Shown here piece after piece: positions 53,965 through 62,752 of a DNA stretch of 64,000 nucleotides (its first letter is position 1; each line of letters begins with the position of its first letter). Source of the stretch: Moanibacter sp965226025 (GTDB lineage: Bacteria > Verrucomicrobiota > Verrucomicrobiia > Opitutales > UBA2987); the NCBI GenBank assembly GCA_965226025.1, contig CBDDCD010000001.1, forward strand, positions 1,116,001 to 1,180,000, given 5' to 3'. The notes under the pieces are model-generated. The model searched no databases. It saw only the letters and a program-made list of their open reading frames with translations, and was not told where the DNA came from. A program made the position numbers and the translations under genes.

Positions 53965-55373
53965 ATGAAAGAACCAACCCCCCGAAACGTCATCTGGATC
54001 ACGACCGATCACATGCGCTTTGATAACATCAGGGCGCACGGCAACCCGCTCATGATGACGCCCAATATGGATCGGTTGGTCGAGCATGGTGTGACATTCA
54101 CGAACTGTTTCGTACAGAATCCGGTCTGCGTCCCCAGCCGGTGTAGTTTCATGACCGGACTCTATCCTCAGCAGACCGGTGTGACCTGGAACGGCCACTG
54201 CCTCCCGCCCGACTTTTACCCCACCGTCGCCCGTGTCTTCGGCGAAGCCGGTTACCAGACAACTCAGATCGGTAAACTCCATTTCCAACCCCACGAGGAC
54301 AACGATCTGGAGGCGACCCCGCGCCACAAATACGGTCTCGACATCATGATGTCGGCCGAGGAACCGGGATGCTACGAAGACGCCTACATGACGTGGCTGC
54401 GGACCGAGTATCCACAACATGTCCGAGACTACCGCGTTGCCCGATCGTCTTCCCCCAAACGCTTCCGCAACCAGCCCGGTCAGCCAATCGCCAAAGTGGT
54501 CGATGCGCCCTGGCAGGCAAGCTTCAGCGGCTGGATTGCGACCATGGCTTCCAATTTTCTCTCCTACCGATCCCGGCGCGATCCGGCACATCGGCATTTC
54601 ATGCACCTGGGTTTCTACGCCCCTCACCCACCACTCAACCCTTCGCGGGAAATGTTCGAACCCTACCAAAATGTGGAAATCGCGCCACCTCCACAGGTGG
54701 ATCCGTCACAGGCAATCCTATCGCAGACCGTCGATCATTGGTCCGATGAGGACTTCGTCGAATACAAGAGACACTTCCGCGCTATCGTCACCGGCGTAGA
54801 CATGGCCTTGGGGCAGATCCTTTCCACCCTGGAAGAGAGCAACCAGCTCGACGATACCCTCATAATCCTATCGTCCGATCACGGCGACATGTGCGGGGAC
54901 CTTCGCATGTTGCAAAAGGGGGCAACGAAATTCTACGATCCGGTCACCCGAGTTCCCTGCGTCCTGCACTGGCCCAATGGATTAGGAAGCGAGTCCCGGA
55001 AGGTCGAGGGACTGATCGAAAAATCGATGTCCTGCCGACTCTTCTCGAACTGTGCAACGGCTACGTGCCATCCATGATGATGGGGAACTCGTATGCCCGA
55101 GCGCTCCTGGAAAATAAGCAGCCTGAAGTCAGGGAAGACGTGCTCTGCTACTCCAATCCGCCGGTTGCCGCGATGCTCCGGACGGACGACTTCAAGTATT
55201 GCCGGTTGGTCGACCGCAACCGCGAGGTGCTTTTCGACCTGAAGAACGACCCGTCCGAAACAACCGACGTGTCGGAAGAACACCCTGGGATAACGGCAAC
55301 CTTGCGCGATCGATTATTGGATCGCATGTTGGTCGCCGGTCGATCCCACCTGAAGCACCACTACCTTTTCTGA
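53965..55373 (+). pseudogene. Sulfatase gene with a one-base frameshift
   Basis: The product is an arylsulfatase-type enzyme. The start at 53965 gives MKEPTPRNVIWITTDHMRFD; upstream codons come from a repeat. The formylglycine motif CVPSRCSFMTG has Cys55, the residue oxidised by a maturation enzyme not seen here. Metal-site motifs are TTDHMRFD and LSSDHGDMCGD. The first frame ends at 55077. In the run AAAAA near 55019-55023, one missing A would read LIEKIDVLPTLLELCNG and continue to the stop at 55373 (FKYCRLVDRNREVLFDLKNDP). Without it the C-terminal subdomain is lost. A homopolymer error is as likely as a mutation. There is no signal peptide. Confidence 0.88.
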
Positions 55374-56074
55374 TCCGAAGATCCCACGAATCTTAGGATT
55401 AGAACATGGCAGTTTCGAAAACGAGCATCGTGTTCCATGAACTGCTCCAACCACTCAAGAATGTTCTTCCCGTCCTTCATCCGTAGATCGGTGTCGGCGC
55501 CCTGCTCCAGCAAGTACTCAGTCGTTTCTGCGTGGCCGTGACCCGCGGCGCAGTACAAGGGGAAATGACCTTCCGTGCTCATTGCGTCCACGTCCGCACC
55601 ACCCTCTACCAGAATTCGCACGACGCCAAGGTCACCGTTCCGGCTCGCATGATGCAGCGCCGTCTCGCCCCTGGCGTACCGTTCATGGACCAAGTCGGAA
55701 TGCGCCTTCCAGAGCGCCGCCACCCGATTCTCATTGGCGAGAAAGACGGCGTAGATAAACTGACGTGATACTTCGCTGCCCGGTTCCGCATGCGCGTCCA
55801 AAGCACCGTAGCGAACCAGCAACTCCACCACCTGTTTGTTGTCCGGCACCTCTCCGACGTAATGCATGGCATAGCCGTCATGGGCCGAGAGATCGGCGCC
55901 CCGATCGATGAGCAGCTCCACCACATCATAATGCTTCCACAGACCGGCATGAAAAATCGGCCGCCATTCGTGTTGGTCGTCCTGGTTCACGAGACTTGGA
56001 TCCGCTTCGAGTAATTCCTTCACTCTTTCCACGTCTCCCTTGCTCGCCGCCTTGTGGATTGAATCGTTCGGCAT
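55361..56074 (-). CDS. Ankyrin-repeat protein
   Basis: This 237-residue protein consists of about five ankyrin repeats: DSIHKAASKGDVERVKELLEA, WRPIFHAGLWKHYDVVELLID, YAMHYVGEVPDNKQVVELLVR, TALHHASRNGDLGVVRILVEGG and FPLYCAAGHGHAETTEYLLEQG. It has no signal peptide or other domain. Such proteins mediate protein binding, and the partner is unknown. Its 3' end overlaps the sulfatase 3' end by 13 bases on the opposite strand. Confidence 0.9.
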   Translation of the reverse strand: MPNDSIHKAASKGDVERVKELLEADPSLVNQDDQHEWRPIFHAGLWKHYDVVELLIDRGADLSAHDGYAMHYVGEVPDNKQVVELLVRYGALDAHAEPGSEVSRQFIYAVFLANENRVAALWKAHSDLVHERYARGETALHHASRNGDLGVVRILVEGGADVDAMSTEGHFPLYCAAGHGHAETTEYLLEQGADTDLRMKDGKNILEWLEQFMEHDARFRNCHVLILRFVGSSDQKR

Positions 56075-56162
56075 CTCTGCTACTTTTCTGAGACTCCCTC
56101 CGAAACGTCAAACGTTGCTTACCTGATGCAACTGCAAACAGTGCACCAAAAGGGTTTCAGCG

Positions 56163-56238
56163 AAGATCGAAATGCCTACGCATTCCGCTACAGAAGATAC
56201 AGCTGTGGGTAGCAGAATGCGTGAGCATTTCGTCTTCA
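56163..56238. repeat. Hairpin family H
   Basis: GAAGATCGAAATGCCTACGC pairs imperfectly with GCGTGAGCATTTCGTCTTC. The left arm also occurs at 57237-57267, across the start of the metallophosphoesterase gene. Confidence 0.65.
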
Positions 56239-56272
56239 ACTGACCGCTCAGTCGAAGCCCGGATTGCCGGGA

Positions 56273-56371
56273 CTAGGAAGATGTCGGTGCTTGTATCTTC
56301 CGTGACCCACGAATGCAACCAGATGCCGGAATGATCCGTGAATTCGGAAAGTCTATCCCGACAGATTCCTC
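56273..56371. repeat. Family A hairpin unit reaching into a gene end
   Basis: Opens CTAGGAAGATGTCGG and closes CCCGACAGATTCCTC. The last codons of the metallophosphoesterase (RNLSG) and its stop are read from the right arm, so the repeat has replaced or extended that gene's 3' end. Confidence 0.75.
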
Positions 56372-57258
56372 GCCCGCTCCAATCGGAAGACCGTAACCTC
56401 CGGCCGCACATTGAATCGTACCCGCAGCAGGTGGCCCACGCCGCGGCTGATATACATCCTGCGGCCATCCGCCAGGTGGTACTCCCCCGACCGGTAGTTC
56501 TTATTTCTCACCGGAAGCAGGGGAGGAGGGAGAAAGGGTGGCTTGCACTGTCCACCATGCGTGTGCCCGCAGAGAATCCAGCCTCCAAAATCACCCCACC
56601 CCGGTAAATCGACCGTGTCCGGATTGTGACTCAGTACTAGCGCTGCCTGTCCCGACTTTAGACCGCCCAGACCTCGCTCGAGATCGAAACGATGAGCCCA
56701 AAGATCATCCAAGCCAACGATCTGCAGGCCATCTACCTCGGCGATCTCATTGCGAAGCACATCCACTCCAGCCCCCGACGCCAAATCCGCGATTCTGTCT
56801 GCAACCCTGTAGTCCGACCAGTCGGGACCATAATCATGGTTTCCCAGAATACCAAAGGTGGCTTTTTGGCCAACCGGAAGATGTGAGAACAGTCGCCGGG
56901 CATGGGAGAAAATGTCTTCCTCGTAAGTGATAAAATCCCCAGTGTAGACGACAATCTCGGGGGATAGATTCCTAACGCGCTCGAAGGTGCGAATGAGGTA
57001 CGAATCGTCAACCCGGGGACCGATATGTAGATCGCTAAGATGGACCAATCGAGCCCCGGCTAAGCGACTGGGAAGATGTGCGACAGGTAACTTCCGCTCG
57101 ACGACTTCGAGCCAATGTGGCTCGCACCGCCACGTATAGACGCCCACACCCACTGCAAGACCAGAGGCGAACCCAGAAAGCCGTAGAAAATTGCGGCGTG
57201 TGATCAACAGATCAGAGAAGTAGTGCGCAAGAGGACGAAGATCGAAATGCTTACGCAT
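56353..57258 (-). CDS. Tat-exported metallophosphoesterase
   Basis: This is a 301-residue phosphoesterase of the calcineurin-like YkuE type. The start at 57258 gives MRKHFDLRPLAHYFSDLLITRRNFLRLSGFA, with a twin-arginine motif at about 21-22 and a hydrophobic stretch, so export by Tat or membrane anchoring is likely. Metal motifs are LVHLSDLHIG, YTGDFI, GNHDYG, LSHNPD and CGHTHGGQ, all intact. The start codon falls in family H repeat sequence 4 bases after the upstream gene's stop, so the two genes are coupled. The last five residues come from a family A repeat. Related proteins act on phosphorylated lipids or small phosphodiesters. Confidence 0.88.
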   Translation of the reverse strand: MRKHFDLRPLAHYFSDLLITRRNFLRLSGFASGLAVGVGVYTWRCEPHWLEVVERKLPVAHLPSRLAGARLVHLSDLHIGPRVDDSYLIRTFERVRNLSPEIVVYTGDFITYEEDIFSHARRLFSHLPVGQKATFGILGNHDYGPDWSDYRVADRIADLASGAGVDVLRNEIAEVDGLQIVGLDDLWAHRFDLERGLGGLKSGQAALVLSHNPDTVDLPGWGDFGGWILCGHTHGGQCKPPFLPPPLLPVRNKNYRSGEYHLADGRRMYISRGVGHLLRVRFNVRPEVTVFRLERARNLSG

Positions 57259-57267
57259 TCCGCTACA
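57237..57267. repeat. Family H arm spanning a start codon
   Basis: This arm repeats 56163-56193 with one difference. It contains the ATG of the metallophosphoesterase gene and the stop of the gene upstream. Confidence 0.6.
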
Positions 57268-59335
57268 ATTCGAATTCCACAACGACCAAACACGGCCCCG
57301 ACGCATCCAACTCCGCACCCACCTGCGCCAGATCATTTCTATTCGCATCGCGCAGGACCATTGCCTGATTCAACAAATAGAAATCCAAAGTTCCCTCACT
57401 ATTGAGCAGGGAGGTTGCAGAATCTGCCGGATGTACGCTTCCAGCATCAGAATTCCCCGGCAAGAGGAGCACCCATTTCCTATTCTCAACCACGATCTGT
57501 AAGCTCCGCGCTCCATCACTCTTGAACTCGTCTACTTCACGAGTCTTGCCCAGATCACCACCGTAGAGGATAGTATTCAGACAGCGCAACGCATGGAAAA
57601 CGGGACGAGGATTGCACAGGGTATCGAGTATCCCGTGGCTGACGTCCATGGTACGGTCAATGTCCACCAGAGGATCAAAAAACACTCTTGTCCCAGGCAG
57701 AAGCGCTGCGGCGAAAAGAGCTTCTGCCGTCCGGTAGGAATTGCGGTCATCGTCAAGGGATCCCAACTCGACCAGGAAATCCAGACTTCCGATCCGCCTT
57801 AGTTTCTCCAGGTTCCGAGCCGCCACCATCAAGTCCCACGGATTCTCGCCCAAGCCGATGCGGCAGCACACGTTGGCGATTCTGAGTCCCCGCGATTCCA
57901 GTATCCCATCTATCTCCCCGAGCTCCTCCAGCCTGTATCCGAAACGCGTTCTTGGAAGCTGCTTCCCGGTCACTGTTTCCTCGGGAACGACCGGGCAGAG
58001 TGAAAACTCAACTTCATCTGTGGATTGCAGCGCCTCCAAGCAAGCCATCGTTTCGGCGGAGGGAACGGTAGCTCCGGCCAACTGGATCTCCCACCCTGAC
58101 ACTTGCACTCCAAACTGCTCGACCAGCCCGGCAAGTTCGGCGACGTCATCTTCGAACAGAAACGCGTAAATCGCCAGACCCGCCTCCCGGAGAATGGAAA
58201 GTCGAACCCACTGATCCTCGCTCCGAAGGTCAGTCCAAGGAATCCGCAGTGACCTAGCTCCCATCTCAAGGCAACTCAAGAGCGGATAATCGTTGCGCAC
58301 GCGCTGGCGAACGGTGGATGGGAATACGATCGGAATTTCGACAACATTTGTGATCGGATGCCGCAAGGTCAGACCGAGAGGCGATCCTTTCAAGGTAGGC
58401 GACACTTGCGTCACAAGACGCCGCATTCTGCCTCCTTCCCGCGGTTTTTCTGTTGCCCCGAAGGTACGCAAAAGATGCACATCCACCCTGTCTGGTAGAA
58501 CGCGAAAGAGATAGAAACCTAGCTTGTCGGTATCGTCGCGACCCTGCTCAGGAGGCGGAGCGCTCGTGAACATATGCGCGAAACCCGGTCGGGTGAAAGA
58601 GGTCGACACCAGGGTCAACAGACGCGTCGGACCCAAACGGTTGAGAAACTGAAAGTGGACGTGGCCGCTGGCCACGAGTTCCACACGAAACTGCTTCACC
58701 AGATCCAGCAGCCAGGAGCGCGCCGGTTCTCCGACGTTGTCGTAATGACCCGTGGACGGTTCCTTTTCATGGTAGAGGAAGAGAGGCAGATGCAGGAAGA
58801 GGAAGATGCGTCTTCCCTTCACCTCCTCCAATCGACGCTCAATCCAGGAACGCTGTTTGTGCTCCTCTGGAAGACCGGTATTGAGGATCTGCGAATTGAG
58901 TATTATGAAACTACACTCCCCGTGATCGAAACTTTGCCAAGACGGCCCCATCTCCTTGTGATAGGCGCCAAGAATATCACGGCGAACGGGATGCGTTGGC
59001 ATCGTTGCATCGGGCTTGTCGCCCACCTCGTGATTACCGACAACCTGGAACCAGGCGGATTTCAATCGATCAAGTTGTGCCTGTGCCTCTGCCCATGCCG
59101 CCGCCAGGCCCCCTGACTCAGGGGGCTCCTGAGTCAGATCACCCAAATGGATGACGAACTCCGGGTTCAGAGAGGCGATCAACTCCAACGCATGCCCAAC
59201 CCTGGCCGACTGCTTTCTCCGTCCTTCGAATTCGACCGGGGCATCCCCGGGATCCAGCATGTAGTGCGTGTCCGCCAGGACCACGAATTCGAACTCCGCC
59301 GGCGGAAGAAGGGTCAGGTCGTAGTGTGCACTCAT
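57263..59335 (-). CDS. Metallophosphoesterase fused to an unrecognised C-terminal domain
   Basis: This is a 690-residue protein. The N-terminal 290 residues are a calcineurin-like phosphoesterase: VLADTHYML, HLGDLTQE, VGNHEVGD, FLHLPLF and SGHVHFQF supply the usual Asp/His/Asn ligands. From about residue 330 to the end lies a second domain of about 360 residues that I do not recognise. Its pattern of alternating strands and helices with ALRIP..LRSEDQW, FLVELGSLDDD and VFFDPLVDIDR suggests a TIM-barrel-like sugar-phosphate isomerase relative. No signal peptide. It is translationally coupled to the Tat-type phosphoesterase gene 4 bases downstream. Confidence 0.8.
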   Translation of the reverse strand: MSAHYDLTLLPPAEFEFVVLADTHYMLDPGDAPVEFEGRRKQSARVGHALELIASLNPEFVIHLGDLTQEPPESGGLAAAWAEAQAQLDRLKSAWFQVVGNHEVGDKPDATMPTHPVRRDILGAYHKEMGPSWQSFDHGECSFIILNSQILNTGLPEEHKQRSWIERRLEEVKGRRIFLFLHLPLFLYHEKEPSTGHYDNVGEPARSWLLDLVKQFRVELVASGHVHFQFLNRLGPTRLLTLVSTSFTRPGFAHMFTSAPPPEQGRDDTDKLGFYLFRVLPDRVDVHLLRTFGATEKPREGGRMRRLVTQVSPTLKGSPLGLTLRHPITNVVEIPIVFPSTVRQRVRNDYPLLSCLEMGARSLRIPWTDLRSEDQWVRLSILREAGLAIYAFLFEDDVAELAGLVEQFGVQVSGWEIQLAGATVPSAETMACLEALQSTDEVEFSLCPVVPEETVTGKQLPRTRFGYRLEELGEIDGILESRGLRIANVCCRIGLGENPWDLMVAARNLEKLRRIGSLDFLVELGSLDDDRNSYRTAEALFAAALLPGTRVFFDPLVDIDRTMDVSHGILDTLCNPRPVFHALRCLNTILYGGDLGKTREVDEFKSDGARSLQIVVENRKWVLLLPGNSDAGSVHPADSATSLLNSEGTLDFYLLNQAMVLRDANRNDLAQVGAELDASGPCLVVVEFEL

Positions 59336-59349
59336 TCGATACGGTTGAG

Positions 59350-59417
59350 CTAGGAGTCTGGCGGACGAACTTGGTCACTTGCGAAGCAATCGAACGTCAA
59401 AGTCCGACAGACTCCTG
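59350..59417. repeat. Family A short hairpin unit
   Basis: A 68-bp unit nearly identical to module 3 at 9155-9223 (CTAGGAGTCTGGCGGAC to GTCCGACAGACTCCTGG). It lies 15 bases upstream of the fused phosphoesterase start. Confidence 0.85.
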
Positions 59418-59474
59418 GGTTGACATAACCCAAAGGGCGCTAAGCGGAAAATTCAATGCTCAACCGGTTCTCCT

Positions 59475-60063
59475 AGTCATGGATCTCCAATTATCTGCGC
59501 TCCAGAAGCATCCCCGAGAAGCGGTCTACAACGTCTGCGGAAATCACGACCGTAGTGGACTAAACGAGCCGCAGGCATGGTGGTGGCGTAAGTGGGTCGA
59601 CCCGACCGGGAAGAATACTGCCCATTCCCGCGTCCACTCAGAACGCCGTCCCTACCCGATTGAGGGAAGGTGGGAACGCTACTCATTTCGAGTCGGCAAC
59701 ATCCTTTTTCTCATGATGGGCGATATCAATGAACCGACCCAGACGATTGGAAGGGGAGATTTGGGAGGAAACCCAGGTGCCGTCGATATCTGGCTCGGGG
59801 GGCACACCCACCCGGACGACACCTACGGAGGAAAGGCTCACGTTGAAACGAAGTGGGGGCCCCACCCATTTCATCAATGCCGCCAGCCTCACACGCTTCC
59901 ACGGCGCCATGAGTGTGCCCAAGAGCAGACTGTTCACTTTCACTTCGGGACAAGCCGAGGTCCGTGTGCAATGCTACATGCACACGAGCGAGTTTCTTCC
60001 CCAGGGATGGTACGACAAAGCCGAACGAACACTGACTTTGTCCCGCCGGTTCTCCGGGTAGCC
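59475..60063 (+). pseudogene. Remnant of a secreted-type metallophosphoesterase gene
   Basis: The stretch YNVCGNHDRSGLNEP, WWWRKWVDPTGKN, YPIEGRWERYSFRVGNILFLMMGDINEP is clear phosphoesterase sequence. Then RGDLGGNPG runs straight into AVDIWLGGHTHPDDTYGG. In full-length relatives, as I recall them, some 60-70 residues lie between these motifs, so an internal deletion between similar NPG-type sites is likely. The frame shifts near 59853 and continues as THFINAASLTRFHG to the stop near 60063. The N-terminus is absent and the 5' side borders a family A unit. It is not functional. Confidence 0.78.
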
Positions 60064-60141
60064 CGAAATCTTCTCAGATTTTCAGGCTCCGTGCTTCGCC
60101 GCCACATTGTCTCTTCGCTTACTCTTGCATTGGACGAAGCT

Positions 60142-61593
60142 TCAGTTGGGCTCTGTGATCGTCCCCCCTCCAGCATACCATTTTCCCTGATCGGCTTGAG
60201 CAAATTCTCCCGTCTCCGCGGCCCGGATCAATACGCGCTCCTCCTGGCTCCTTCGGACCCGGCGCTCAAGATCAACGGGATCCCAGTGAGAAAGTAGTCG
60301 CTGACGAAGATCCTCCCGGACGCCTGCGTGGTCCGGATCTACTCCTAGGTCGTTGAATTCTCCGGGATCCTCCTCCAGATCGTACAGTTCCGGGGGATCG
60401 TCCAGACTGTAGTTCAGCTTGTACCGGCCCCGGCGAAGCATCGCCATCGGACGGGCCACACCGTGAGCCAGATACTCTGAGAACGCTTCATCCTTCCATT
60501 CCCTATCCTCTCCGCGGGCTAAGCCGAGCAGGCTGTCACCATCGAGAGGCGAAGGGCACGGAGCGCCAGCGACCTCGATCATAGTGGCCACCAAGTCGAC
60601 CAAGGAAACTACTTCAGTTATCCGACGACCGCGGGGCAGCTCTCTCGGCCAAGATATGACGATAGGAATTCTTGACGACTGCTCGAAAAAATTCGACTTT
60701 CGCCACATCCCGTGCTCACCCGCCATCTCGCCGTGATCGCTGACGTAGATCACGACCGTATGGTCGCGTTGTCCGGTCTCATCCAGTGCTTCGATCAGCC
60801 GTCCAATCTTGTCATCGAGGTAGGAAATCAGTCCATAATAACCGACTCGGGCGCGACGCGTCTCATCCTCTGGAAAGTCGATCATGCCGAACATCCGGCG
60901 CATCCGCTGATAAACCGGATGAAGACTCTCCAGGTGGCCGGTAGGTGGTGTCGGAAGATCAATGGCATCCTGAGTATACAGGTCCCAGTATTTCTGAGGA
61001 ACGACCAGTGGAAAGTGGGGAGCGATAAAAGAGGCGTTGAGGGCCCACGGCTGCTCCTTTCGAACCGGGTCCCGAATGTAGGCTAAAGCTGCGTCTTCAG
61101 CCCGGTCGTCAACCTCAATTTCAAGGGTTGTTCCCGGCGCCGCCTGGCTCAAACCCGGCCAAGGCTTCGGAGCCGTCAGCGTCCCTTTGGACCAGGGAAA
61201 GACCGGGTGATAATTCTCCCCGTGGATATCCCGGGCCAATTGAGCGCGGAATCCGTGCAGTTTATCCGGCCCCACGAAGTGCTGCTTTCCCGACAGAACC
61301 ACATCATAACCGGCAGCGCGCATCATGTGGGCCCATGTCACTTTGTCCGACCCCAGCGGCGAAGTGTTGTCCCATGTCTCAATTTCGTGAATGTAGCGGC
61401 CGGTCATAAATGACATGCGGGACGGCGCACAGAGCGGAGAGTTGCAGTAGGCATTCTCAAAGAGAACTCCCTCCGAGGCCATTCGATCCAGATGTGGTGT
61501 CTGAACCTGTGGGTGACCATACGCTCCACTGAACATTGGGGCGTGTTCATCCGACATGATCACGAGTAAGTTCGGCCTCTCTTGTTCCGCCAT
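60142..61593 (-). CDS. Sulfatase (choline-sulfatase-like)
   Basis: This is a 483-residue type I sulfatase. The ATG at 61593 (MAEQERPNLLVIMSDEHAP) is preferred to the adjacent GTG at 61596. The formylglycine motif CAPSRMSFMTGR has Cys55. Metal and sulfate motifs are MSDEHAP near 13-19, SGKQHFVG near 100-107 and YVSDHGEMAGEHGMW near 280-294. The C-terminal tail with RRSQEERVLIRAA and GKWYAGG is like choline-sulfatase-type enzymes. No signal peptide, so it acts in the cytosol on an imported sulfate ester. The sulfatase-activating enzyme is not in the window. Confidence 0.9.
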   Translation of the reverse strand: MAEQERPNLLVIMSDEHAPMFSGAYGHPQVQTPHLDRMASEGVLFENAYCNSPLCAPSRMSFMTGRYIHEIETWDNTSPLGSDKVTWAHMMRAAGYDVVLSGKQHFVGPDKLHGFRAQLARDIHGENYHPVFPWSKGTLTAPKPWPGLSQAAPGTTLEIEVDDRAEDAALAYIRDPVRKEQPWALNASFIAPHFPLVVPQKYWDLYTQDAIDLPTPPTGHLESLHPVYQRMRRMFGMIDFPEDETRRARVGYYGLISYLDDKIGRLIEALDETGQRDHTVVIYVSDHGEMAGEHGMWRKSNFFEQSSRIPIVISWPRELPRGRRITEVVSLVDLVATMIEVAGAPCPSPLDGDSLLGLARGEDREWKDEAFSEYLAHGVARPMAMLRRGRYKLNYSLDDPPELYDLEEDPGEFNDLGVDPDHAGVREDLRQRLLSHWDPVDLERRVRRSQEERVLIRAAETGEFAQADQGKWYAGGGTITEPN

Positions 61594-62126
61594 CACATTC
61601 TCTTTCTTTCCAACCCCATCTCCACCGGCTTCTTCTGGGCTTTGCCCTCCAATTCAATCAACTCAAAAAACATCCCTCCCATCATGCGGCACTCCGACCA
61701 GACCATGACATTCCACCAGTTCCCGTGATGCGAATTGCCACTCTCGCCTCGATCCAAGGCAGACAAGCATTTTGTGTAGGCTTCTGGCCCGGCCCTTAGG
61801 GTTCTCCAGTGTGCGCGGTAGGATTTGCATAGAGCGGTCGCAACCATGAGGAAACATGCTAAAGGCCTCAAGCCCCTTTCGATAGATACCTTGCTTGCTG
61901 CGAATTCCTGAGTAAATTCGGACAATATGGATCGCAGAGAGTTCTTGTCCAGTCTTACCAACTGGCGACAGAATCTCGGCTTCGCCAAACGATTCAACTC
62001 CTTAACCCAGGAAGACTGCCGCGCCATCGCCGAGAAAGTCGCTGACACCGATGGCTTGGAACCCAGCGCCACCCCGGCGCAAGGCCGGGCAAGCCAACGA
62101 CTGACAGTCGTGAAACACATGTGCAC
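61593..62126 (-). CDS. Possible small hypothetical protein, weakly supported
   Basis: This open frame of 177 codons ends at a TGA overlapping the sulfatase ATG (the ATGA arrangement), which is typical of operons. Its C-terminal half (GPEAYTKCLSALDRGESGNSHHGNWWNVMVWSECRMMGG) looks protein-like. The N-terminal part overlaps repeat-like sequence at 62066-62096 and is probably not coding. If real, the gene likely starts further in, around 61870. I do not recognise a family, and it may be a decayed gene. Confidence 0.3.
   Translation of the reverse strand: MHMCFTTVSRWLARPCAGVALGSKPSVSATFSAMARQSSWVKELNRLAKPRFCRQLVRLDKNSLRSILSEFTQEFAASKVSIERGLRPLACFLMVATALCKSYRAHWRTLRAGPEAYTKCLSALDRGESGNSHHGNWWNVMVWSECRMMGGMFFELIELEGKAQKKPVEMGLERKRM
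62066..62096. repeat. Partial copy of the GC-rich arm seen at 2064-2092
   Basis: GCGCCACCCCGGCGC followed by AAGGCCGGG matches the outer hairpin arm near 2064, with a few differences. Only one arm is present here. Confidence 0.55.
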
Positions 62127-62154
62127 TCGAGTGAATTGGGGACATTGATACGAT

Positions 62155-62532
62155 ATGAAACTGCGACGACTACTGAAGTCACCATGGGTAGCCTACAAAC
62201 GCTGGCGAAGGCCGTGGTGGCTTCACCAACGCGTTGAAACGGACTCCGAGGGTTTTCGGATCATTTCAACGTTGGATCCCGACGCACCGAGGGAAGAGTA
62301 TGAATGGTCCGATGTCGTTCGTGTCGAAGCCTACAAACGCGATGCCCACCTGGTCGAGCTGATCTGCCTGACCCTGTTCACGGCCAACGACGAATGCGAA
62401 CTCAACAACAGGATGGGCGGGTGGAAGGAATTTGTTCGCGCCTTTGAGAAAGCCCTTCCCGATCAGTTTCCCGAAGCCGAGTGGTTCCCCGACGAATCCG
62501 GATCAATGACCGGCCGGTATCCGACGATCTGA
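62155..62532 (+). CDS. Small hypothetical protein
   Basis: This 125-residue acidic-tailed protein has an N-terminal basic segment (MKLRRLLKSPWVAYKRWRRPWW) followed by a compact alpha/beta-like region: SEGFRIISTLDPDAPREEYEWSDVVRVEAYKRD, LICLTLFTANDECELNNRMGGW and FVRAFEKALPDQFP. I recall similar small conserved proteins in several phyla with the WSDVVRVEAYK and MGGW motifs, but no function. Immunity-type proteins share such patterns; this is only a possibility. It is alone on the plus strand, and no clear ribosome-binding site is seen. Confidence 0.6.
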   Translation: MKLRRLLKSPWVAYKRWRRPWWLHQRVETDSEGFRIISTLDPDAPREEYEWSDVVRVEAYKRDAHLVELICLTLFTANDECELNNRMGGWKEFVRAFEKALPDQFPEAEWFPDESGSMTGRYPTI

Positions 62533-62564
62533 GAATCCTGAATCTTCCTCCTTTTCGCCTTCGT

Positions 62565-62680
62565 CACGAGCTTTGTCGGGCCAACTGCGCAACCTTCAAC
62601 CGCACGACTGTGAAGGGTTGGCAGGCAAATTTGGATTTGTATTAGAGGATTGCAGTATTCAGAAATCGACAAAGCTCGTG
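62565..62680. repeat. Repeat family C with 14-bp inverted ends
   Basis: CACGAGCTTTGTCG (62565-62578) and CGACAAAGCTCGTG (62667-62680) are perfect complements. The ends resemble family B (GACAA..CTCG), and a related word, CGACAAGGCTCACGACAAAG, occurs at 9469-9488. A second direct-repeat word, GGCTCGCGACAAAG, follows. Copy C of the IS lies 72 bases further on. Confidence 0.78.
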
Positions 62681-62752
62681 CCAAGGCTCGCGACAAAGTG
62701 GCTATGAATCCCCTACCGAAGCTCTTGGAAATTTCAAGGTTTCGTCTACATA

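Noticed and set aside
56157..56468. Minus-strand frame of 103 codons overlapping the end of the phosphoesterase gene
   Set aside because: It consists of antisense-frame phosphoesterase sequence plus repeats of families A and H. The FDLR ending is repeat-derived.
59326..60297. A continuous 323-codon frame taken as one gene
   Set aside because: Only the middle part is phosphoesterase-like. The start is repeat sequence and the end is a wrong frame running antisense to the sulfatase gene, so I annotated only the decayed remnant.
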